Source: Sediminibacterium sp.
Lineage (GTDB): Bacteria > Bacteroidota > Bacteroidia > B-17B0 > Aurantibacillaceae
Reading direction: 5' to 3'
Assembly (NCBI GenBank): GCA_030054095.1
Contig: JASGCO010000005.1
Span: 124,001-188,000 of the forward strand
DNA length: 64,000 nucleotides
The translations under genes were made by a program, and so were the position numbers. Numbering within the stretch: the first letter of the stretch is position 1; every line of letters begins with the position of its first letter. Below are positions 18,228 through 26,551 of the stretch, one piece after another. The notes beneath the pieces were generated by a model. The model searched no databases. It saw nothing but the letters and a program-made list of their open reading frames with translations, and was not told the DNA's origin.

Positions 18228-19379
18228 CTATAGTTGGGCGGTAAACAAAAGTAACAGTTTCATTACATCCACATAATCGGTTAAAGGAAGTGTTTTTTCA
18301 ACATCCATCACATCGTGATAGGCGCTGATACCACCCATGGTATAAATAAAAAAGCTGGGCACTCCCTTTTCGGTAAACCAGTAATGGTCACTGTTGGCAG
18401 CTTTACCTCTTGGCTTAATGTATTTTACCAGTTTTTCAGCCTCGTTTATTTTTTTAAGACGTTCAAACGCTGCTTTAAATTCGGTCGCGTTTACAACCGT
18501 AATGCCATCATCGCCGGTGCCAATCAGATCCAGATTAATCAGGAACTTTATTTTTTTCAAGTCAATAGGACTGTTCTCTACAAAAAATTTGGATCCAAGT
18601 AATCCCGCCTCTTCTCCGGCAAAAAACAGAAACACAACTGAATAACGCGGGGGCGAACTTGTATAATGCCGCATCAGATCCAGCAATCCGGCTATTCCCG
18701 CGCCATTATCGTTGGCTCCCGGGAAAAAGGTTTTATTGCCCATTCCCCCCAAATGATCGTAATGCGCAGTAAACACAAGCATAGAATCCGGCTGTTCAGA
18801 TCCTTTAATGATTGCGCCAATATTTTTACTGACAAAATCAGCGTTTAATGTTTGGGTAATTTTCCATTCCAAAGTAACTGGCTCCGGAGATAAAAGCGAA
18901 CGGTTAATATCGAGCATAACATTACCGCCCGAAACGGTATGTCCAACGGAATAGGTGAGCTTTTTAGGCGCTTTTACCGTAACCTGAACCGAATTTGTAT
19001 AACCGGTTAAAGTAACACTATCTTTCCGGGTGAGGGTACATTTTCCTTTGCCTCCCGAGGAAACAGGATCTAAAATGTAATCAAGACCCGGTTTAAGGGT
19101 TTTACCATTCCATTTTACCTCACACGTTTTCGGAAATGTGTTTACCGGATGATGAAACGCCTGTGTAAAGCCAGCTTCAAAAAGCGCTTGCGCCTTAGTT
19201 TTACGGATTTCAGAAACAATAAATGCCTCGGCGCGTTGCAAGCCCTTATTAACATAACCCCTTCCGTAACAAATAGGAGAACATAAAAATTTTAAGCACT
19301 GCCTTACATAAGCGGTATCCTGTGCCCGGATCACACTTGCAAAAACGCTAAAAGCAAAAATGAGATGACGCAACCACAT
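18228..19379 (-). CDS. Secreted M28-family zinc aminopeptidase
   Basis: 383 aa. Signal peptide at residues 1-19. The two-zinc site reads in order: AHYDHLG (His and Asp near residue 205), PGANDNGAG (bridging Asp), FAGEEAGLLGS (Glu-Glu), NLDLIGTG (Asp) and YHDVMD (His near the end), so all metal ligands are present. About 180 residues precede the peptidase core and may form a small inserted domain. It probably trims exported peptides in the periplasm or outside. It starts 5 nt after the stop of the 19385 gene and shares its operon. Confidence 0.92.
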   Translation of the reverse strand: MWLRHLIFAFSVFASVIRAQDTAYVRQCLKFLCSPICYGRGYVNKGLQRAEAFIVSEIRKTKAQALFEAGFTQAFHHPVNTFPKTCEVKWNGKTLKPGLDYILDPVSSGGKGKCTLTRKDSVTLTGYTNSVQVTVKAPKKLTYSVGHTVSGGNVMLDINRSLLSPEPVTLEWKITQTLNADFVSKNIGAIIKGSEQPDSMLVFTAHYDHLGGMGNKTFFPGANDNGAGIAGLLDLMRHYTSSPPRYSVVFLFFAGEEAGLLGSKFFVENSPIDLKKIKFLINLDLIGTGDDGITVVNATEFKAAFERLKKINEAEKLVKYIKPRGKAANSDHYWFTEKGVPSFFIYTMGGISAYHDVMDVEKTLPLTDYVDVMKLLLLFTAQL

Positions 19380-19384
19380 TGTGT

Positions 19385-20026
19385 TTAAAATCTGGTTTTG
19401 GCCAGAAAAAACAGCCGTTTAACTACATCCTGCTGATCGTCCCAGCCATAAATGTTTTTAAGACTATTAAGATATTGTTCCGATTCGCTCCAGGAGCCTA
19501 TAGTGTTTAATTGCTCAACGGCAATGGTGTACTCTAGCTGGTTTTGTTTAAACAAATCATTAATAAAGCGGAACTTGTCATTCAGTGGAATCTCCATTTT
19601 TTTTGGCGTGTTATTTTGAACAGGTTGCGCAGGAGGCACAGGTGTTGGCGGAACAGGTGGAACGGTTTGTTTTAGTTCCGTTTGCTCAACAACGGGCGCT
19701 ACATTAATCGAAGGAGAAACAACTTCCTCTTTTGCCGTTTCGGTTTGAAGCTCAACCGGAGGCAAAACAGGCTCCGGTTTTTCCTTTTGAACGGGCATTT
19801 CTTTTTCACTTACTTTACTATGGAGATCAAAGAAAGGAGCCAGTTCTTTTTGTGTTTTATTATGCTTATACACTGCCAATTGTTCCTGCAAGGTGTACAG
19901 TTGCTGCTGCAGGGTTTCGCAGTCATCAACCGAAGGTTGCACGCGCGGCTCCATAAATACCTCCAGCGAAAGCGTCATTTGACTGATACTTTCCCTAAGC
20001 CGCTGCAGTTGTCTTTCCGTTGTCAT
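19385..20026 (-). CDS. Hypothetical coiled-coil and Pro-rich protein
   Basis: 213 aa, no signal peptide or membrane segment. Residues 1 to about 70 are helical with heptad-like Leu/Gln pattern (LQRLRESISQM...CETLQQQLYTLQEQLAVY). Residues 80-145 are Pro/Val/Glu-rich and probably disordered (VPPVPPTPVPPAQPVQ). The last 65 form a compact helical unit (LNDKFRFINDLFKQNQLEYTI...WDDQQDVVKRLFFL) that I have seen in many Bacteroidota hypothetical proteins. Function unknown. It precedes the M28 peptidase in a two-gene operon. Confidence 0.75.
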   Translation of the reverse strand: MTTERQLQRLRESISQMTLSLEVFMEPRVQPSVDDCETLQQQLYTLQEQLAVYKHNKTQKELAPFFDLHSKVSEKEMPVQKEKPEPVLPPVELQTETAKEEVVSPSINVAPVVEQTELKQTVPPVPPTPVPPAQPVQNNTPKKMEIPLNDKFRFINDLFKQNQLEYTIAVEQLNTIGSWSESEQYLNSLKNIYGWDDQQDVVKRLFFLAKTRF

Positions 20027-20118
20027 ATCTACTGTGGATAATTTACTAACTAAAAGTAATTGTCTTTTGTGGTACTTAATTTATTTTTAGAGCCTGATTT
20101 GTTAACGCCTTTTAAACA

Positions 20119-20694
20119 ATGTTTTTAGAAAATAATACAAGTGAACGCAGGCGCGGCTGGATAGAAGTGATTTGCGGAAGTATGTTTTCCGGAAAAACAG
20201 AAGAGCTGATCAGGCGTTTAAAAAGGGCACAATTTGCCAAACAAAAAGTCGAAATTTTTAAACCAACGGTGGATGTGCGCTACGATGAAGAAAAAGTCGT
20301 TAGCCATCAGGGAAACGCGATTATGAGCACGCCTGTTCCTTCCAGTTCAAACATTTTGTTGCTCGCTAATGATGTGGATGTAGTGGGTATTGATGAAGCA
20401 CAATTCTTCGATGAAGAATTGCCTTCTGTTTGTAACGCGCTGGCCGAGCGGGGCATACGCGTTATTGTAGCTGGCCTTGATATGGATTATACCGGAAAGC
20501 CATTTGGTCCTATTCCGGCGCTTATGGCCTGTGCCGAGTTTGTTACCAAAGTTCAGGCCGTCTGTATGCGTTGTGGCCATTTAGCCTACGTATCGCACCG
20601 TAAAACAAAAAGCACCGATCTGGTGCTTTTAGGAGAAACGGATAGTTATGAGCCCCTTTGCCGCGTCTGTTTTAACGAAGCCGGGGCTCAATAA
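20119..20694 (+). CDS. tdk: Thymidine kinase
   Basis: 191 aa type II thymidine kinase of the dTTP salvage pathway. P-loop [25 protein letters not shown] (Walker B/catalytic Glu), the lasso region [15 protein letters not shown] and CRVC, which together supply the four Cys of the structural zinc site. Length is usual for the family. It is monocistronic, converging on the metalloprotease gene with 7 nt between. Confidence 0.96.
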   Translation: MFLENNTSERRRGWIEVICGSMFSGKTEELIRRLKRAQFAKQKVEIFKPTVDVRYDEEKVVSHQGNAIMSTPVPSSSNILLLANDVDVVGIDEAQFFDEELPSVCNALAERGIRVIVAGLDMDYTGKPFGPIPALMACAEFVTKVQAVCMRCGHLAYVSHRKTKSTDLVLLGETDSYEPLCRVCFNEAGAQ

Positions 20695-20701
20695 ATCCAT
20701 C

Positions 20702-22963
20702 TTAATCTTTAATAAGGCGAACAGTAGATGTGCGTCCGTTATTCGAAATACCGATGAAGTAAACGCCCTGAGCGTAGTGTTCAAGCGAGAGGCGTTTTTC
20801 CAAATTGTAAGAAGAGGTTAATTTTTCCTCAAAAAGAACTTTACCAAGCACATCTTTTACCGTTAGTAATGAACTTTCGCCTGCATTTAACGTGTTGGCT
20901 TTTATGATAACCTCGTTATGGGCTGGATTTGGTGAAACAGTTAAGCCCAAAGGATTATTACTACTTGTTTCGCTTAATCCGGCAAGTACATCAATGGTAA
21001 ACGCGAAATTGTTGACATCGTAGAAAATATTTCCAACACTCTCTACCTTAACACGACAGGTTGTTACATTGCTGGCAACCACCGGCAAAGTAATCATTTC
21101 ACTTCCATCGTTAGGTGTATTGTTTACTAAAACAGAATAGGTGGTGCCATTGTTTAAGGATATGTAAATATTAACAAGACTACAGCTAATGGGCGCTGCT
21201 GTTGTGCCGCCTACGGCCCAGGTAACCATTTGACTGGTTCCGCTTCCGTAAATAATCCCTGCCGAATTCTGACTGGTTACAGAGAAAGGGCCGCCGGCCG
21301 CATTAACGGTTACGTTATTAATGGCGTAACACACACCGCCACCATTGGCTTTATTATCGCGGGCAGTAAGACGGAAACGAAGGGTTTGTGCAGTAGAAGG
21401 CAGGTATTCTCCTTTTGTGCCGGTATAATTAGCAGAGTTTACAACCGTTTGATTGGGAAATAAACGCGAAGGTGATGAAACGGGGGCGTAACTTCTGAAA
21501 AACGGTTTGCTTCCTGAATTCCAGTTTCCGCCAGCGCTGCCCGCGTCAAATTCTTCCCATTGGTACACCAGAGGATCGTTGTTGGGATCGGTAGCGCTGC
21601 CGGTTAAAATAAACGGCGTAGAAGGCGGAATAACATAACTGGCAGAACCAGTAACGGAAGGAGGTTGATTTCCGGTTGGAATAAGAGTGGCGCAACTATT
21701 ACCGTTACCGGAATTACTGAAATTGACAATCTCATCATAGCTTACGGCGTGAAAGTAGGCAATACTATTTGGTGCCAAATCGTTAGTAGTACCGCAAATA
21801 CCGGCATATCCCATAATTGTTATACCGCTGCCGGGTTCCATAGAAGTGGCAGCGTTACGGTTCCCGTTACAACTACCCGAAAGAGCATTAAACGTATGAT
21901 TACCGCCAAACTGATGGCCTACTTCGTGTGCAACATAATCAATATCGTAAGGATCTCCTACCGGATTCGGACTACCCGTAATACCACTGGCTTTCTGACT
22001 ATTGCTGCAAACAACTCCCAAACCGGCTAATCCACCGCCTCCGGTACTAAACGTATGTCCAATATCAAAATTGGCAGAACCAATAGTGTTAGTAATTACT
22101 GTCTGTGATTCATTAATAAGTGTACCAGCGTTATTATTTCCTGTAAACGGGTCGGTAGAAGCGTTTGTAAATGTTACGAGCGTTTGTGTGTTAACAAGCA
22201 CCAAACGAATCGCTACTTCTGTTTCGTAAACACCAGAAACACGGTTAATGCTTGTAACTATTTTAGCTAATGTTTGCGGTACGGTTGGTGTAGCGGAACC
22301 AGTAGCGGCCACAGCATATTCACCTGTACACGCCACGGCAAGCCGATAACGGCGGAGGTTATTTCCCACGCACACTGCCGGTGGAGCGCTGCTTAGTCTT
22401 TCGTTTAGTTTTTTTTTAGAATCGTTTTCAATTACACCCACTTCCGGTAAAACATCAGCCGGATTTTTTTTAAAGTCTGCCGTATAATAGGTTATGTAAT
22501 CTGTTGTATTTTGAAGACAGTATGGATCAATAAAAAAATCGCCGTTTATACTACGAATCATACCATGAAGACCAAACTCATTCCAATCTAGTTTTCCATT
22601 AGCATACACGTCATCAATACCTTTAAGACTATAGGTTTTCATATCAGGGTATTGAGCGGCTAATCCGGATTCCATAATGGGGCTTTCTACCACTCTGAAA
22701 CGCTGAATCTGACCGTTAGGAGCCGGCAAACTGATTATACAGGAACTATTACTGATATTGGTTACGGTTTCATTTGGCGCACTTGCCAATTCTGAGCGAA
22801 TGTCGTTAACATCCAGATGAAAGGTTAAATATTTCTGTGGAATAATTTGACGTTTCCCTTTTGTTTCGATGGCTTTTTCGCCTATGGGACTCCAGGTTTT
22901 ATTCTGCTGAGCGAGCATAAAAACAGAGGCACCCATTAAAAAAAGTGTAAGTGTTTTTTTCAT
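20702..22963 (-). CDS. Secreted reprolysin-like zinc metalloprotease with T9SS sorting domain
   Basis: 753 aa. Signal peptide at residues 1-19, then a propeptide-like region of about 180 residues. The catalytic domain carries VAHEVGHQFGGNH (zinc site HExxHxxGxxH, about residues 345-355) and the Met-turn IMGYAGIC, so it is a metzincin. A fibronectin/Ig-like region follows (PPSVTGSASYVIPPSTPFILTG...), then the C-terminal type A T9SS domain (LGLTVSPNPAHNEV...YAQGVYFIGISNNG...LIKD). It should be exported across the outer membrane and cut extracellular proteins. Confidence 0.92.
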   Translation of the reverse strand: MKKTLTLFLMGASVFMLAQQNKTWSPIGEKAIETKGKRQIIPQKYLTFHLDVNDIRSELASAPNETVTNISNSSCIISLPAPNGQIQRFRVVESPIMESGLAAQYPDMKTYSLKGIDDVYANGKLDWNEFGLHGMIRSINGDFFIDPYCLQNTTDYITYYTADFKKNPADVLPEVGVIENDSKKKLNERLSSAPPAVCVGNNLRRYRLAVACTGEYAVAATGSATPTVPQTLAKIVTSINRVSGVYETEVAIRLVLVNTQTLVTFTNASTDPFTGNNNAGTLINESQTVITNTIGSANFDIGHTFSTGGGGLAGLGVVCSNSQKASGITGSPNPVGDPYDIDYVAHEVGHQFGGNHTFNALSGSCNGNRNAATSMEPGSGITIMGYAGICGTTNDLAPNSIAYFHAVSYDEIVNFSNSGNGNSCATLIPTGNQPPSVTGSASYVIPPSTPFILTGSATDPNNDPLVYQWEEFDAGSAGGNWNSGSKPFFRSYAPVSSPSRLFPNQTVVNSANYTGTKGEYLPSTAQTLRFRLTARDNKANGGGVCYAINNVTVNAAGGPFSVTSQNSAGIIYGSGTSQMVTWAVGGTTAAPISCSLVNIYISLNNGTTYSVLVNNTPNDGSEMITLPVVASNVTTCRVKVESVGNIFYDVNNFAFTIDVLAGLSETSSNNPLGLTVSPNPAHNEVIIKANTLNAGESSLLTVKDVLGKVLFEEKLTSSYNLEKRLSLEHYAQGVYFIGISNNGRTSTVRLIKD

Positions 22964-23104
22964 GGATTTTATATAATTTGGCTAATGTACAGTTTTGAAA
23001 AAGAGAAAGCAAAGCACTAAATTTTAGATTTGATGTTCATTCAAAGACATTTTTAATGAACTATAGGAATCCAAAAGAGAGAGCTTAACGTTAAAAATAG
23101 ACGA

Positions 23105-23308
23105 CCCTATTTTTAAAAAGAGATAGGGGGTGATCTGAACGGGAATGGATATCAGCCAAAGCTGTTTGGCGCTAACGACTATGGTGAAACATGGTAAAAC
23201 AAATCAAAGAGAGCTTATTTTATCAATAAATCAATGCATTAATCAATTTTAGTTAGTTTTAGTTAGTTGTTGTTTAGAGGCAAATTACAACGTGGCCCTA
23301 TCTCTTTT
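23105..23308. repeat. Inverted repeats in a 552 bp AT-rich intergenic region (22964-23515)
   Basis: AAAAGAGATAGGG at 23116-23128 is perfectly complementary to CCCTATCTCTTTT at 23296-23308. The left arm can also pair locally with CCCTAT at 23105-23110, so two foldings compete. The string AGAGAGCTTA also occurs twice in the interval. No convincing coding frame is seen in 22964-23460. The region could be a small structured RNA or the remnant of a MITE-like element; I cannot choose. Confidence 0.45.
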
Positions 23309-23468
23309 AAACGGAGCCCAATTAATAAAACAAATTATCTAATTGTATGGATAATGAGTATTTAAACAACGCCTCCCAGTAACCATATTCTAAACAACAA
23401 GCCAAATGACATGAACGGTTGCGAATAAATTAAGAGAAGGAAAGAAACGAATGATTTTAAGTTTAAGA

Positions 23469-23499
23469 TTGTTTTATTAATCTATTTGATTTAATTTTG
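23469..23499 (+). promoter_or_regulatory. Predicted promoter of the 23516 lipoprotein gene
   Basis: TTG at 23469-23471, 20 nt spacer, and TAATTTTG at 23492-23499, an exact TAnnTTTG. Transcription would start about 10 nt before the ATG. Confidence 0.65.
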
Positions 23500-23515
23500 A
23501 CCTTTAATCTGTTTT

Positions 23516-24109
23516 ATGAAAAGAAACATTAATCTTTTTATTATTCTTGCAGCAGTTGCTGTATCTATTGTATCCTGCTCAACGGATAAGGAAACAACAC
23601 CTGTCGCTAAAACAATCAACATCATTCTAAACGGTGAAGACTCTGTCTCGTCCGTAAAGGGACTGACGGTGATAAACTTTGCTTCATGTGTGGCAGACTC
23701 CCTGAAAGCAGGAAACCGTTACTCAAAAATTGACTCAGTTTACCAATATGGCCTTGGAATTTATTACCCCCTTCCCGATTCTTTGATTGGAAAAAAACTT
23801 GAGTTAAAGATTAAAGCAAAAGTTCTTGGAACAGAGTCGCAAAATGGTGTTTTTGTGGCAAGTTTAGAAAAAAACCAACCAACCAAAACGAGTTTGTACT
23901 ATGGATCAATTGACTATGGTTTGCAAATGAACGGTAAGGTTAAACAATGGATAGATGTTGCTGGCGATCTTGTTATTGAAGCCGACAATAATATTGAGAA
24001 TGGAGCAGTATTGGTCGTTTATCCATGGATGGCATTAGGGAAAGGGCAGACGTGGATAGATGATTTGAATATATCCATAGTTGTTACAGAAAGTACAGAG
24101 GAAGAATAA
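23516..24109 (+). CDS. Hypothetical lipoprotein
   Basis: 197 aa. A lipobox signal (IVSC, Cys at about residue 21) marks it as a lipoprotein. The mature part is beta-rich (LELKIKAKVLGT..., QWIDVAGDLVIEAD) with a final WIDDLNISIVV strand and an acidic tail, resembling a jelly-roll or carbohydrate-binding fold, but no family is recognised. It has its own predicted promoter and long AT-rich upstream region, and rpe starts 21 nt after its stop. Confidence 0.75.
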   Translation: MKRNINLFIILAAVAVSIVSCSTDKETTPVAKTINIILNGEDSVSSVKGLTVINFASCVADSLKAGNRYSKIDSVYQYGLGIYYPLPDSLIGKKLELKIKAKVLGTESQNGVFVASLEKNQPTKTSLYYGSIDYGLQMNGKVKQWIDVAGDLVIEADNNIENGAVLVVYPWMALGKGQTWIDDLNISIVVTESTEEE

Positions 24110-24130
24110 CCAAGAATAAAGCAGACGATA

Positions 24131-24781
24131 ATGTCACATTTAGTAGCACCATCCGTTTTGTCTGCCGATTTTGGTAATCTGCAACGCGATATTGAAATGA
24201 TAAACCACAGTTCTGCTGACTGGTTTCATGTGGATATAATGGATGGCGTTTTTGTTCCAAATATTTCATTTGGCTTCCCGGTTTTAAAAAGTTTGCAGAA
24301 ACACGCTAAAAAACCTTTGGATGTGCACCTTATGATTGTTGATCCGGATCGGTATATTCGGGCCTTTAAAGAAGCCGGAGCGGCGGTATTAACCGTTCAC
24401 TTGGAGGCATGTACACACTTGCACAGAACAATACAAAACATAAAACAGCAAGGCATGATGGCAGGAGTGGCATTAAACCCACACACCTCAGTAAATTTGC
24501 TTACAGATGTGTTGCCTGACCTCGACTTGGTGTGTTTGATGAGTGTTAACCCTGGATTTGGGGGACAGAAATTTATTGAAAACACATATCGCAAAGTAGA
24601 ACAGTTGCACGCCATGAAAAAGGAAATGGGCTCAAAAGCACTTATAGAAATTGATGGCGGCGTAGATTTTAATAATTATACTAAACTGGTAGAATGCGGT
24701 GCAAATGTACTGGTTGCCGGAAACACGGTTTTTGGCGCAAGCGATCCCTCAGCCGCAATAACCATACTTAAAAACAGGTAA
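24131..24781 (+). CDS. rpe: Ribulose-phosphate 3-epimerase
   Basis: 216 aa TIM barrel that interconverts ribulose-5-phosphate and xylulose-5-phosphate. All signatures are present: APSVLSADFGNL, WFHVDIMDGVFVPNISFG, LDVHLMIVDPDRY, CLMSVNPGFGGQKF and ALIEIDGGVDFNN, ending with the VLVAGNTVFG phosphate-binding loop. Metal ligands (His, Asp, His, Asp) are in these motifs. It follows the lipoprotein gene closely. Confidence 0.97.
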   Translation: MSHLVAPSVLSADFGNLQRDIEMINHSSADWFHVDIMDGVFVPNISFGFPVLKSLQKHAKKPLDVHLMIVDPDRYIRAFKEAGAAVLTVHLEACTHLHRTIQNIKQQGMMAGVALNPHTSVNLLTDVLPDLDLVCLMSVNPGFGGQKFIENTYRKVEQLHAMKKEMGSKALIEIDGGVDFNNYTKLVECGANVLVAGNTVFGASDPSAAITILKNR

Positions 24782-24839
24782 AAGGTAGTTTAGTTCTTTT
24801 TAACGTTCCGTTCTGATCATGCTTTAGTAATTTAAGGCA

Positions 24840-25259
24840 ATGAAAAGAATAGTATATCTTTTATTGCTTTTGGCATCTGCCAAATTAAATGCGCAGGATG
24901 TTCCCTGGAAACCTTCAGAAGTAATGCAAACTCAGGCATTAGCCGACAAGGTAAAAAGTAAGAAAACGGAAAATTTAGTAATACTGAATGTTGGTCCAAT
25001 GGAAAACATTCAGGGAGCTATTCGTATTGGAGCCGTTAATTATCCGGAAGGAGAACAAAATTTACGGACAAAAACAAACGCAATAGCCAGATCAAAAACA
25101 ATGGTTATTTATTGTGGATGCTGCTCGTACGCCAATTGCCCTAATATACGTCCGGCATATAAATTATTGAAAGAAGCGGGTTTTAAACAGGTATGGGTGC
25201 TTAATCTGCCGGAGGGAATTAAGCCTGATTGGACGGCTAAAGGATACCCGACAGAATAA
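24840..25259 (+). CDS. Exported rhodanese-like protein
   Basis: 139 aa. Signal peptide at residues 1-18 (LLLLLASAKLNAQ), then a single rhodanese-like domain. The active loop reads VIYCGCCSYANCPNIRPAY, with Cys clustered at the place of the catalytic Cys; the form C-P-N-x-R-P-A-Y is a recognisable rhodanese subfamily. It lacks the usual DVR/E sequence at the start but keeps ILNVGPMENIQGAIRIGAVNYPEG. Probably a periplasmic sulfur-transfer or redox protein; partner unknown. Confidence 0.82.
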   Translation: MKRIVYLLLLLASAKLNAQDVPWKPSEVMQTQALADKVKSKKTENLVILNVGPMENIQGAIRIGAVNYPEGEQNLRTKTNAIARSKTMVIYCGCCSYANCPNIRPAYKLLKEAGFKQVWVLNLPEGIKPDWTAKGYPTE

Positions 25260-25445
25260 TTTAAACACCTTTTATTTACATGTTGTATGCCTTGTTGTCA
25301 AAAGAATTGTATTTTTAAACTGTAAACAAAGTAATTAATGCGACCAGTAAACAGTTCTGGGTACCTTATCTAAAAGAGATTATGTGTACGGTTAAGGCGC
25401 TTAAATGACTTATAAATAGGTTAAACAAAACGCAGGAAATTTAAA

Positions 25446-26477
25446 ATGGCAGATACAATCGTTGTTACAGGAGCGGCCGGGTACATAGGATCTCATACAC
25501 TGATAGAATTATTGAAAGAGGGGAAGTACACTGTTTTGGCTATTGATAATTACAGCAATTCAAAAGCAGAAACCTACAACCGGGTAAGGCAAATAACCGG
25601 AAAGGAGTTTGAAACGGCAAACATAGACTTATGTAATTATGAGGCGCTTTTAAAAAGCACGGCGCATTTGGATAAAATAGCCGGGATTATTCATTTTGCG
25701 GCATATAAATCGGTGCCTGAAAGCGTAGCAAAGCCACTGTTATATTATCACAATAATCTGGAAACACTAACAAACGTTTTAAGATTATGCGAGGAAAAGG
25801 CAATCCGTCGCTTCATTTTTTCTTCGTCGTGTTCGGTGTATGGAAACACGTCCGATTTACCGGTAACAGAAACAACGCCAGTACAAAAGGCAGAGTCACC
25901 ATATGCGCATACAAAGCAAATCGGAGAAGACATTGTAAACGCATTTGCCTTGGCAAATTCTGGATTTAATGCCGTGTTGTTGCGGTATTTTAATCCGGTT
26001 GGAGCACACCCTACTGGATTGATCGGAGAACTTCCTCAAAACCGGCCAAACAATCTGGTGCCCATTATTACGCAGACGGCTGTTGGGAAAAACCAACTCA
26101 CTGTATTCGGAAACGATTATTCAACCCGCGACGGATCTTGTATAAGAGACTATATTCATGTGTGCGACATTGCTGATGCCCATACACGCGCACTGGATTA
26201 TCTTGCGGAAGAAAAGAATAATATGCCGGTTTCATTATTCAACTTAGGAACAGGACATGGTGTTTCTGTTCTGGAAGCCATAAGAGCATTTGAAAAGGTG
26301 AGTGGCGCATCGCTGCCCTATCATATAGGTCCCCGGCGTGCAGGCGATGTGGAGGCGATATACGCCGATAACCGGTTAGCGCGTACGGAATTGGACTGGA
26401 CCCCCCAATACACCATTGATGATATGATGCGAACGGCGTGGAAATGGCAACAAACCATTGAAAAAGAAAGCGCCTGA
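25446..26477 (+). CDS. galE: UDP-glucose 4-epimerase
   Basis: 343 aa short-chain dehydrogenase/reductase. NAD-binding TGAAGYIGSHT at the N-terminus, SSSCSVYGN, the catalytic Tyr-x3-Lys in SPYAHTKQIGED, LRYFNPVGAHPTGLIGE, and GTGHGVSVLEAI. It interconverts UDP-glucose and UDP-galactose for envelope glycans and galactose use. No gal operon is adjacent. A 186 bp interval precedes it with no recognised features. Confidence 0.96.
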   Translation: MADTIVVTGAAGYIGSHTLIELLKEGKYTVLAIDNYSNSKAETYNRVRQITGKEFETANIDLCNYEALLKSTAHLDKIAGIIHFAAYKSVPESVAKPLLYYHNNLETLTNVLRLCEEKAIRRFIFSSSCSVYGNTSDLPVTETTPVQKAESPYAHTKQIGEDIVNAFALANSGFNAVLLRYFNPVGAHPTGLIGELPQNRPNNLVPIITQTAVGKNQLTVFGNDYSTRDGSCIRDYIHVCDIADAHTRALDYLAEEKNNMPVSLFNLGTGHGVSVLEAIRAFEKVSGASLPYHIGPRRAGDVEAIYADNRLARTELDWTPQYTIDDMMRTAWKWQQTIEKESA

Positions 26478-26551
26478 CGTCAGAAAGTAATGATGGTTTT
26501 TTAACCAGACTTTAAGAATCAGCACAAATAGTAATCTTTAAAATTAATGAG

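Noticed and set aside
26461-26500. TGACGTCA palindrome after galE as a terminator or regulatory site
   Set aside because: A single short palindrome without a T-run or second copy; no support.
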